The translations under genes and the position numbers were made by a program. This document shows positions 1-5,472 of a stretch of DNA of 5,487 nucleotides, piece by piece. A model generated the notes under the pieces. The model saw only the letters and a list, made by a program, of their open reading frames with translations, was not told the DNA's origin and did no database searches. Every line of letters begins with the position of its first letter. Within the stretch, counting starts at the first letter, position 1. Origin of the DNA: Deltaproteobacteria bacterium (GTDB lineage Bacteria > Desulfobacterota > DSM-4660 > Desulfatiglandales > Desulfatiglandaceae); NCBI GenBank assembly GCA_019307165.1, contig JAFDKD010000250.1, positions 1 through 5,487 on the forward strand, written 5' to 3'.

Positions 1-2
1 GA

Positions 3-30
3 CAATGAACAATAATCAATAATCAATCGT
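3..30. repeat. Heptanucleotide CAATNNN array upstream of hslV
   Basis: Four consecutive 7-bp units each begin with CAAT: CAATGAA (3-9), CAATAAT (10-16), CAATAAT (17-23) and CAATCGT (24-30). The array is AT-rich against the G+C-rich genes beside it. It has the same period and orientation as the CAATTTT array at 834-868. It ends 44 bases before the chosen hslV start and may be the right end of an element that begins outside the window. The period is seen directly; membership of a dispersed repeat family is inferred. It could also simply be slipped-strand AT-rich intergenic DNA that carries the hslV promoter. Confidence 0.6.
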
Positions 31-73
31 ATTGTTTTCCCCACGAGGACCAATGAACCAGGATATATCGCAC

Positions 74-640
74 ATGAATGAAAGCCGCCCCGGCCGCCTG
101 CGGGCCACCACCATTCTTGCCGTTAAAAAGGACGGCCGGTCGGTGATGGCGGGAGACGGGCAGGTCAGCTTAGGCGAAACCATCATGAAGCATGGCGCCG
201 TCAAGGTTCGCACCATGCACGAGGATCGGGTCCTTGTCGGATTTGCGGGCGCGGCGGCCGATGCCTTCAATTTGTTCGAACGCCTGGAAGAAAAACTGAA
301 AGCCCTCAACGGCAACCTTCCCCGCGCCGCCGTGGAATTGGCAAAGGATTGGCGGACGGACAAGATTCTGAGGCGGCTCGAGGCCCTGCTGCTGACAATG
401 GATGAAGCGCATATCCTGATTATTTCAGGGACGGGAGATGTCATCGAACCGGATGACACGGTTGCCGCCATCGGATCGGGCGGTCCGTATGCGCTGGCGG
501 CTGCCAAGGCCCTGGTGGCCCATTCGGAATTGAATGCCGTGAGCATCGCCCGCGAGGCCATGAAGATCGCCGCGTCAATATGCGTTTATACCAATGATCG
601 GTTGGTGGTGCGCGAATTGACCGACGGGATCTCCGGATAG
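74..640 (+). CDS. hslV: ATP-dependent protease proteolytic subunit HslV (ClpQ)
   Basis: HslV is the N-terminal-threonine peptidase of the cytoplasmic HslVU protease; family members form a double hexamer capped by HslU ATPase rings. Taking ATG at 74 gives 188 residues. Codons 12-13 are the Thr-Thr of the TTILAV motif that starts the mature enzyme, which would be 177 residues (E. coli about 175). In mature numbering Thr1, Asp17 in AGDG, Lys33 and Ser124 in IGSGGPYA all sit at the expected active-site positions, and LAKDWRTD is also conserved. The start is uncertain. ATG 74 has AGGA at 60-63 (10-nt spacing); ATG 53 has GAGGA at 45-49 but only 3 nt of spacing and would add seven residues; TTG 32 is less likely. 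No start codon lies directly before the catalytic Thr, so a propeptide of at least 11 residues must be removed. hslU follows after an unusually long gap. Confidence 0.95.
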   Translation: MNESRPGRLRATTILAVKKDGRSVMAGDGQVSLGETIMKHGAVKVRTMHEDRVLVGFAGAAADAFNLFERLEEKLKALNGNLPRAAVELAKDWRTDKILRRLEALLLTMDEAHILIISGTGDVIEPDDTVAAIGSGGPYALAAAKALVAHSELNAVSIAREAMKIAASICVYTNDRLVVRELTDGISG

Positions 641-654
641 GGATAAGGGTCGAT

Positions 655-677
655 AGGGCTTGCTTTGAGGCAGCCCT
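655..677 (+). terminator. Short hairpin after hslV, weak terminator candidate
   Basis: AGGGCT (655-660) pairs perfectly with AGCCCT (672-677), starting 14 bases after the hslV stop. Two further pairs (662-663 with 670-671) are possible past one unpaired base, leaving a six-base loop. The sequence after it is CTCTATACATTG, with no run of T, so it does not look like a strong intrinsic terminator. The left arm is also part of an imperfect direct repeat with 795-814, so it may belong to the repeat structure in this gap instead. Confidence 0.22.
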
Positions 678-683
678 CTATAC

Positions 684-712
684 ATTGAATATTGAACATT
701 GAGTTATTGAAG
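684..712. repeat. Heptanucleotide ATTGANN array, left arm
   Basis: Four 7-bp units begin with ATTGA: ATTGAAT (684-690), ATTGAAC (691-697), ATTGAGT (698-704) and, after one extra T at 705, ATTGAAG (706-712). This is the inverse orientation of the CAATNNN units at 834-868 and 3-30. The last unit extends to ATTGAAGATT (706-715), an exact reverse complement of 856-865. The pairing of inward-facing arrays around a unique core suggests one composite element. Confidence 0.6.
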
Positions 713-722
713 ATTTATGGAT

Positions 723-827
723 GCCGGGCACTCAACTTGTCCCACGCTGTTCGATTTGGCAATGCACCGATTTGAAAATGAACGCGTCGGCCCTATAGGG
801 CTTCGGTTTTGAGGTTGAGTGCCGGGC
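723..827. repeat. 105-bp segment with 14-bp inverted ends
   Basis: The left end (723-736, GCCGGGCACTCAAC) and right end (814-827, GTTGAGTGCCGGGC) are inverted copies matching at 13 of 14 positions; the mismatch is 726 against 824. As RNA these would form a stem closing a 77-nt loop. The loop holds the perfect 12-bp palindrome GCCCTATAGGGC (790-801) and two copies of CGATTTG (752-758, 768-774). No transposase is present. The segment could be a miniature non-autonomous element, a structured leader RNA, or an old repeat. The inverted match is seen directly; any role is unknown. Confidence 0.55.
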
Positions 828-833
828 CACAAC

Positions 834-868
834 CAATTTTCAATTTTCAATTTTCAATCTTCAATTTC
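834..868. repeat. Heptanucleotide CAATTTT array, right arm
   Basis: Five tandem 7-bp units without interruption: CAATTTT three times (834-854), then CAATCTT (855-861) and CAATTTC (862-868). The array lies seven bases after the right inverted end of the 105-bp segment and mirrors the ATTGANN array at 684-712. It is very AT-rich and precedes the only clear operator-like dyad upstream of hslU, so it could also act as an AT-rich upstream promoter region. Confidence 0.7.
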
Positions 869-869
869 T

Positions 870-883
870 TTACAGTCCTGTAA
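870..883. promoter_or_regulatory. TTACAG-N2-CTGTAA dyad upstream of hslU
   Basis: TTACAG (870-875) and CTGTAA (878-883) are perfect reverse complements separated by two bases. The dyad ends 95 bases before the hslU start. Its size suits a binding site for a dimeric regulator, and TTTACA (869-874) also resembles a sigma-70 -35 box, although I see no good -10 at 16-18 bases. I cannot name a regulator. A 12-bp dyad can arise by chance in AT-rich DNA, so this is only a candidate. Confidence 0.3.
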
Positions 884-978
884 GTGACTAGAGTTAAGGA
901 GTTATTTCGACATTCGATCGGGAAAAGAGCCATTTTCGGATGGACACTTGGACGACACCTTGAAGAGGCATAATCCCA

Positions 979-2346
979 ATGAAGGTTTTTACACCTAGAG
1001 AAATCGTATCCGAACTGGATAAATTCATTATCGGTCAGGACCAGGCCAAGCGGTCCGTCGCCATCGCACTTCGAAACCGCTGGCGGCGTCAGCAAGTGCC
1101 TCCGGAGCTTCGGGACGAAATCGCACCCAAGAACATTATCATGATCGGGCCGACCGGCGTGGGCAAAACGGAAATCGCCAGGCGTCTGGCGCGGCTGGCC
1201 AGGTCGCCGTTTCTAAAAATCGAGGCCACCAAGTTTACAGAGATCGGTTACGTGGGCCGGGATGTGGAATCCATGGTTCGGGACTTGACGGAGCTGGCCG
1301 TAAACATGGCCAAAAAGGAAGAGCAGGAGAAGGTCCAGGTAAAGGCCCGCGAACTGGCCGAGGAAAGACTCCTGGATATTTTGCTTCCCAAGGGGAAAAC
1401 CGAAGGCAGGGAAGAGGACGGCGGTGAAAAGACCCTGGAAGTGGTCAGGGGAGAACGCTTCGAAGGCACGTCCACCCGCGACAAGCTGCGGCGGATGCTC
1501 CGCGACGGAAAGTTGGATGAGCGGTATGTGGAAGTTGAAGTGGTCGCCAACACCGCTCCCATGGTGGAGGTCTTCTCGGGCTCCGGCATGGAGGAGATGG
1601 AATTCAACATCAAGGAAGTGTTCGGCAACATATTCCCGACCAAGAAAAAGCGGCGCAAGGTCAAGGTGCCGGAGGCAAGGGAAATTCTTGTCCAGGAGGA
1701 GTCCCAGCGGCTGATCGACATGGATAAGGCGATCGAAAACGCCGTCCGGTTGACCGAACACAACGGGATTATTTTTCTGGACGAACTGGACAAGGTGGCG
1801 GGCAAGCAATCCGCACAGGGACCCGATGTTTCAAGGGAAGGGGTGCAGCGGGACCTTCTGCCGATTGTCGAAGGATCGACGGTGATGACCAAATACGGCA
1901 TGGTAAAGACCGACCATGTCCTGTTCATTGCCGCCGGCGCATTCAGCGCGAGCAAGCCGTCGGACCTGTTGCCGGAACTTCAGGGGCGGTTTCCCATAAG
2001 GGTGGAGTTGGATTCGCTCACCATGGAGGACTTCGTGAGGATTCTGACGGAGCCCGAAAACGCCTTGATAACCCAGTATCAGGCCTTGCTGGAGACGGAA
2101 GGGGTCGAGTTGAAGTTCGAGCCGGAGGCCATTTGCGAAATCGCCGGCCTGGCCAGCAAAGTCAACGAGCGCATGGAGAATATCGGGGCGCGGCGTCTGC
2201 ACACGGTCATGGAGAAGCTCCTGGACGAGATATCCTTCGAGGCCCCGGACATGAACGAAAAGACCGTGACCATCACCAGGGATTATGTCATCGAAAAACT
2301 GAAAGACATTCTGGAAGACGAGAACCTGAGCAGGTACATCTTATGA
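979..2346 (+). CDS. hslU: ATP-dependent protease ATPase subunit HslU (ClpY)
   Basis: HslU is the AAA+ unfoldase that recognises, unfolds and threads substrates into HslV. The 455-residue protein has the family start (MKVFTPREIV), Walker A GPTGVGKT (57-64), the pore loop GYVG (90-93), Walker B IIFLDE (264-269), the arginine-finger region ELQGRF with Arg337, and sensor 2 GARRLH with Arg405. It ends in LSRYIL, the tail that in this family docks into HslV. Motifs before residue 93 sit at E. coli numbering and those after it are shifted by 12, so the 12 extra residues (455 against 443) lie in the intermediate domain, roughly residues 110-245. That part is rich in Lys, Glu and Arg. The start at 979 fits the conserved N-terminus, with GAGG at 965-968. 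The gene lies 338 bases after hslV, and its last bases overlap the argB start. Confidence 0.97.
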   Translation: MKVFTPREIVSELDKFIIGQDQAKRSVAIALRNRWRRQQVPPELRDEIAPKNIIMIGPTGVGKTEIARRLARLARSPFLKIEATKFTEIGYVGRDVESMVRDLTELAVNMAKKEEQEKVQVKARELAEERLLDILLPKGKTEGREEDGGEKTLEVVRGERFEGTSTRDKLRRMLRDGKLDERYVEVEVVANTAPMVEVFSGSGMEEMEFNIKEVFGNIFPTKKKRRKVKVPEAREILVQEESQRLIDMDKAIENAVRLTEHNGIIFLDELDKVAGKQSAQGPDVSREGVQRDLLPIVEGSTVMTKYGMVKTDHVLFIAAGAFSASKPSDLLPELQGRFPIRVELDSLTMEDFVRILTEPENALITQYQALLETEGVELKFEPEAICEIAGLASKVNERMENIGARRLHTVMEKLLDEISFEAPDMNEKTVTITRDYVIEKLKDILEDENLSRYIL

Positions 2347-3224
2347 TCGCCACGGCGGATAGAGCAAAAGTCCTGATTGAGGCCCTGCCCTACATCCGGC
2401 GCTTCAAAGGGGCCACCATCGTGATGAAATACGGCGGCCATGCCATGGTGGACGACGAGCTGAAACGGAATTTCGCGCTCGATATCATCCTGATGAAGTA
2501 TGTGGGCCTCAATCCGGTGGTCGTTCACGGGGGCGGTCCCCAGATCGGCGATTTTCTCAAGAGACTTTCCATAGAGTCCGAATTTGTCGACGGCATGCGC
2601 GTTACCGACAAACAGACCATGGATGTGGTGGAAATGGTGCTCGTGGGCATGGTGAACAAGCAGATCGTCACCCTCATCAACGGCAACGGCGGAAGCGCCG
2701 TGGGCCTGTCGGGAAAGGACGGACAGCTCATCACGGCCGAGAAAATGAAATATCTGAAGCGCAAGGGGGACGACCAACCCCCCGAGATCATCGATATGGG
2801 CATGGTGGGGCAGATCACGCATGTGGATACGCGCATCCTGGAGGGCCTTGCCGACAGCGAGTTCATACCGGTCATCGCGCCGGTGGGTGCGGGCACGGAA
2901 GGGGAGACCTACAATATCAACGCGGACCTGGTGGCGGGCCGCATCGCAGCCGCCCTCGAGGCACGCAAACTGATGTTGCTGACCGATACGGAGGGGGTCC
3001 TGGATAAGGACGGCGGGCTGATATCCACCATCAAAGGGGGAGAGGTCGACGCATTGATAACGGACGGCACCATCCAGGGAGGGATGATCCCCAAAATCAA
3101 CTGCTGCCTGGACGCGCTGGCGGGGGGCGTCAGAAAGGCCCACATCATCGACGGCCGCAAGGAGCACGCCATATTGCTGGAAATCCTCACCACCGCCGGC
3201 GTGGGCACGGAAATTATCCCATAA
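2343..3224 (+). CDS. argB: Acetylglutamate kinase ArgB
   Basis: ArgB phosphorylates N-acetyl-L-glutamate with ATP, the second step of arginine synthesis, in the cytoplasm. The 293-residue product is of usual length for the amino-acid kinase fold. Visible motifs are KYGGHAM with Lys29, the glycine loop HGGGPQI (62-68), FVDGMRVT (81-88), GLSGKDG (121-127), the substrate-site NINADLVAG from 191, and a later LLTDTEGVLD. An N-terminal helix region before residue 25 and the C-terminal HAILLEILTTAGVGTEI stretch resemble arginine-inhibited hexameric kinases, so feedback inhibition is likely but not proven. The start overlaps the hslU stop as ATGA (2343-2346), with a weak GAGCAGG just before it, which points to translational coupling. 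A longer in-frame start at 2133 would lie deep inside hslU and is rejected. Confidence 0.97.
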   Translation: MIATADRAKVLIEALPYIRRFKGATIVMKYGGHAMVDDELKRNFALDIILMKYVGLNPVVVHGGGPQIGDFLKRLSIESEFVDGMRVTDKQTMDVVEMVLVGMVNKQIVTLINGNGGSAVGLSGKDGQLITAEKMKYLKRKGDDQPPEIIDMGMVGQITHVDTRILEGLADSEFIPVIAPVGAGTEGETYNINADLVAGRIAAALEARKLMLLTDTEGVLDKDGGLISTIKGGEVDALITDGTIQGGMIPKINCCLDALAGGVRKAHIIDGRKEHAILLEILTTAGVGTEIIP

Positions 3225-3231
3225 GGTTAAC

Positions 3232-3238
3232 GGAGGTG
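3232..3238 (+). promoter_or_regulatory. Strong ribosome binding site for argD
   Basis: GGAGGTG matches the 16S rRNA 3' end almost fully and lies ten bases before ATG 3249. The alternative in-frame ATG at 3282 has only GGCGG before it, so this site favours the longer ArgD. Confidence 0.7.
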
Positions 3239-3248
3239 CGAGAACACC

Positions 3249-4472
3249 ATGACGCAAAAAGAATCGAACGGCGGCGATACCATGAAGCTGGCCGACACCT
3301 ATATGTTTCACACCTATGCGCGGTTTCCCATAACCCTTGTTCGGGGGGAGGGCTGCCGGGTGTGGGACGAAGACGGAAACGAATATCTCGATTTTGTCGG
3401 CGGCATCGCCGTATGCGCGCTGGGCCACAGTTCGCCCGTGGTGACCCGGGCGCTTGAAGCGCAGTCCAGGCGCCTGGTTCACGTGTCCAATCTTTATTAC
3501 ACCCGTCCCCAGGCGGAACTGGCCCGACTTCTGGTGGAGAATTGTTTTGCGGACAAGGTCTTTTTCTGCAACAGCGGGGCGGAATCCAACGAGGCGGCCA
3601 TCAAGCTGGCGCGCCGATACGCCTCGGAGGCATTCAAACCCGAAAAGCGCGTGATTGTCTGCATGGATAACTCTTTTCACGGTCGAACCATGGCAACCCT
3701 CTCCGCCACGGGGCAGGCCAAAGTTCAAAAGGGTTTCGATCCGCTCCTGCACGGCTTCACCTTCGTGCCCTTCAATGACGTGGGGCGTCTGGAACAAGCC
3801 ATGGACGAGAGCGTGTGCGCCGTCATGATGGAACCCATACAGGGCGAGGGCGGGGTGGTCTGTCCCTCCCCCGACTATTTGAACGCAGTGCGTTCTCTTT
3901 GCGACCAAAAGGACGCGCTCCTGATTTTCGATGAAGTCCAGGTGGGCATGGGTCGGACGGGGAAGCTTTTCGCTCATGAACACTACGGCGTTACTCCGGA
4001 CATCATGACACTGGCCAAGGCCCTGGGGAACGGTCTGCCCATCGGCGCCATGCTGGCTACCGACGCCGTGGCCGGCGCGTTCGGCCCGGGAAGCCATGCC
4101 ACCACCTTCGGCGGCACGCCCTTGGTGGCGGCCGTTTCCAATGCCGTGGTCTCGGAACTGCTCGATGGGGGTTGGGTGGATCATTGCCGCGAGGTGGGAG
4201 ACCATTTCAGGCAGGGTCTTGAGGGACTGGTGGAACGGCACGCCCTGGCCCTGGGGGTCAGGGGGCTCGGGCTCATTCTGGGGCTGGAATTGGATATTCC
4301 AGGGGGGCCCCTCGTCAAATATTGCATGGACGCGGGGTTTCTAATCAACTGCGCGCAGGAGAATATTCTCCGGTTCCTGCCCCCGCTGATTGTTGGAAAG
4401 GATGAGATCGATTCCCTGTTGAGCACCCTGGACAATGTTCTGGCAAAGGCTGCGAAATTGGTTGAGGAGTAG
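3249..4472 (+). CDS. argD: Acetylornithine aminotransferase ArgD (class III, PLP)
   Basis: ArgD moves an amino group from glutamate to N-acetylglutamate-5-semialdehyde, giving N-acetylornithine; family members can also serve in lysine synthesis as succinyldiaminopimelate aminotransferase. The 407-residue protein is of usual length. It shows VWDEDGNEYLDFVGGIAV near the N-terminus, the phosphate-binding NSGAESNEAA (SGAE at 109-112), SFHGRT, EPIQGEGG, the cofactor-contacting DEVQVGMGRTG (Asp228, Gln231) and the Schiff-base Lys257 in TLAKALGNGLPIGAM. TTFGGTPL and the C-terminal RFLPPLIV are also typical. The strong GGAGGTG supports ATG 3249; ATG 3282, just before KLADTYMF, would remove 11 poorly conserved residues. 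The gene starts 24 bases after argB and ends three bases before argF, so they are almost surely one operon. Related 4-aminobutyrate or ornithine aminotransferases are less likely given the context. Confidence 0.96.
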   Translation: MTQKESNGGDTMKLADTYMFHTYARFPITLVRGEGCRVWDEDGNEYLDFVGGIAVCALGHSSPVVTRALEAQSRRLVHVSNLYYTRPQAELARLLVENCFADKVFFCNSGAESNEAAIKLARRYASEAFKPEKRVIVCMDNSFHGRTMATLSATGQAKVQKGFDPLLHGFTFVPFNDVGRLEQAMDESVCAVMMEPIQGEGGVVCPSPDYLNAVRSLCDQKDALLIFDEVQVGMGRTGKLFAHEHYGVTPDIMTLAKALGNGLPIGAMLATDAVAGAFGPGSHATTFGGTPLVAAVSNAVVSELLDGGWVDHCREVGDHFRQGLEGLVERHALALGVRGLGLILGLELDIPGGPLVKYCMDAGFLINCAQENILRFLPPLIVGKDEIDSLLSTLDNVLAKAAKLVEE

Positions 4473-4475
4473 GGT

Positions 4476-5375
4476 ATGAAAAAGGACCTGTTGACCATCA
4501 AACATTTGACCGGAGATGACATCCTTTCTTTTATCGACAGGGGGCTCGAAATCAAGCGCTCCGGGAGAAATACAGATCGTCCCCTGAGGGGCTGCACACT
4601 GGGTCTGATTTTCGAAAAAGCGTCCACCCGGACCCGCGTCTCCTTTGAAACGGCCATGACCCGTTTGGGGGGACACACCCTTTTTCTGAGCCGGGAGGCC
4701 TCCCAGCTTTCCAGGGACGAGCCGATCAAGGACACGGCGAGGGTCCTTTCCCGGTATGTGGATGCCCTGGCCGTGCGGACCTTTTCCCAGGCCATGGTTG
4801 AGGAGATGGCCCAATGGTCGAAGATCCCGGTGATCAATGCGCTCACCGACCGGTACCATCCCTGCCAGATCCTCAGCGACCTCATGACCGTCAAGGAGAA
4901 GCGGGGGAGCCTGGAGAACATGAAGGTGGCCTGGGTGGGGGACGGCAATAACGTGGCCCATTCATGGATCGGCGCGGCGCGGATTTTGGGCTTCCGACTG
5001 GTCCTTGCCTGCCCGGAGGGATACGAGCCCATGCCTGAAGAGCTTGAGGGGGCCGGGGACAATATCCGGGTCGTCAGGGACCCACGGGAGGCCGCGACGG
5101 ATGCCCATGTGATCAACACCGATGTGTGGACCAGTATGGGGCAGGACGCTGAGAGAGACCGGCGGCTCAAGGATTTTCAGGGATTTCAGGTGGACGAGGC
5201 GCTGGTGTCGATGGCCAAGCCGGAAGCGCTGATCATGCACTGCCTGCCGGCACATCGCGGCGAAGAGATCGCGGAAGGTGTGATGGAAGGGCCCAATTCG
5301 GTGATTTTTGATCAGGCCGAAAACAAGATGCATCTCCATCAGGCCCTTTTGGAAATGCTCATTGCGGGCCCATAA
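4476..5375 (+). CDS. argF: Ornithine carbamoyltransferase ArgF
   Basis: This enzyme joins carbamoyl phosphate and ornithine to make citrulline. The 299-residue product carries the carbamoyl-phosphate loop STRTR (50-54), HPCQ (128-131), a VAWVGDGNNVAHSW segment opening the ornithine domain, the DVWTSMGQ loop that closes on ornithine, and HCLPAHRG (255-262) with the catalytic cysteine at 256. The SMG loop and HCLP favour a true ornithine enzyme over the N-acetyl- or N-succinylornithine variants, and over aspartate carbamoyltransferase. GAGGAG (4464-4469) lies inside the end of argD with six bases to ATG 4476, and only three bases separate the two genes, so they are translated together. The length is slightly short of the common 300-335 but no motif is missing. 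No terminator with a T run is seen after the stop. Confidence 0.97.
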   Translation: MKKDLLTIKHLTGDDILSFIDRGLEIKRSGRNTDRPLRGCTLGLIFEKASTRTRVSFETAMTRLGGHTLFLSREASQLSRDEPIKDTARVLSRYVDALAVRTFSQAMVEEMAQWSKIPVINALTDRYHPCQILSDLMTVKEKRGSLENMKVAWVGDGNNVAHSWIGAARILGFRLVLACPEGYEPMPEELEGAGDNIRVVRDPREAATDAHVINTDVWTSMGQDAERDRRLKDFQGFQVDEALVSMAKPEALIMHCLPAHRGEEIAEGVMEGPNSVIFDQAENKMHLHQALLEMLIAGP

Positions 5376-5459
5376 GCCGGTTTTCGATATCATCCGGAGA
5401 TCATGCCGGCCGATTGTGAGCGTCGGTTGCGGTCGGTTCCGTCAAACGGGTCGATGAAT

Positions 5460-5465
5460 AAGGAG
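5460..5465 (+). promoter_or_regulatory. Ribosome binding site for the gene starting at 5473
   Basis: AAGGAG lies seven bases before GTG 5473, ideal spacing. It is the main evidence that a new gene begins here, because only five codons are in the window. Confidence 0.6.
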
Positions 5466-5472
5466 ATCTGAC

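Larger units (their letters stand above)
641..978. other. 338-bp non-coding gap between hslV and hslU, rich in repeats
   Basis: No convincing gene lies here on either strand. In order it holds: a short GC hairpin just after the hslV stop (655-677); an ATTGANN heptad array (684-712); a 105-bp segment with inverted ends (723-827) that contains a 12-bp palindrome (790-801); a CAATTTT heptad array (834-868); a perfect dyad (870-883); and a leader of about 95 bases to the hslU start, with GAGG at 965-968. The two heptad arrays face each other, and ATTGAAGATT at 706-715 is an exact inverted match to 856-865. hslV and hslU normally lie almost end to end, so this gap looks like an insertion. Any promoter for hslU and the arg genes would probably be here. 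Confidence 0.7.

Noticed and set aside
717..812. 31-codon + strand frame (ATG 717 to TGA 810-812) inside the hslV-hslU gap
   Set aside because: It has only a weak GAAG before the ATG, shows no recognisable motif, and lies across the inverted-repeat segment, so repeat structure explains it better. A leader peptide cannot be fully excluded.
728..822. GCACTC and GAGTGC half-sites resembling a CIRCE heat-shock operator
   Set aside because: CIRCE has 9 bases between arms and extended TTAGCACTC/GAGTGCTAA halves. Here the arms are about 85 bases apart and the outer bases are GC-rich.
3..868. CRISPR array as an explanation of the short repeats
   Set aside because: The repeats are 7-bp tandem units without unique spacers and there are no cas genes.
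847..1095. 82-codon minus-strand frame over the hslU start
   Set aside because: It runs across the heptad array and the well supported hslU N-terminus and shows no protein-like motif.
2133..2342. Longer in-frame start for argB
   Set aside because: It would place 70 codons inside the conserved hslU C-terminal domain and adds a Gly/Arg/His-rich stretch not seen in ArgB. The ATGA overlap start fits the family length.
2283..4241. 652-codon minus-strand frame opposite argB and argD
   Set aside because: It is a long open frame created by G+C-rich codon bias on the other strand. The + strand genes carry full catalytic motif sets, and the minus product is His- and Gly-rich with no family features.
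4181..5170. 329-codon minus-strand frame opposite argF
   Set aside because: Shadow of argF, whose STRTR, HPCQ and HCLP motifs are intact. The minus product is Ser- and Arg-rich and unstructured in appearance.
5454..5471. Tiny frame ATG AAT AAG GAG ATC TGA before the last gene
   Set aside because: It is five codons and contains the AAGGAG ribosome binding site of the next gene, so it is likely chance.
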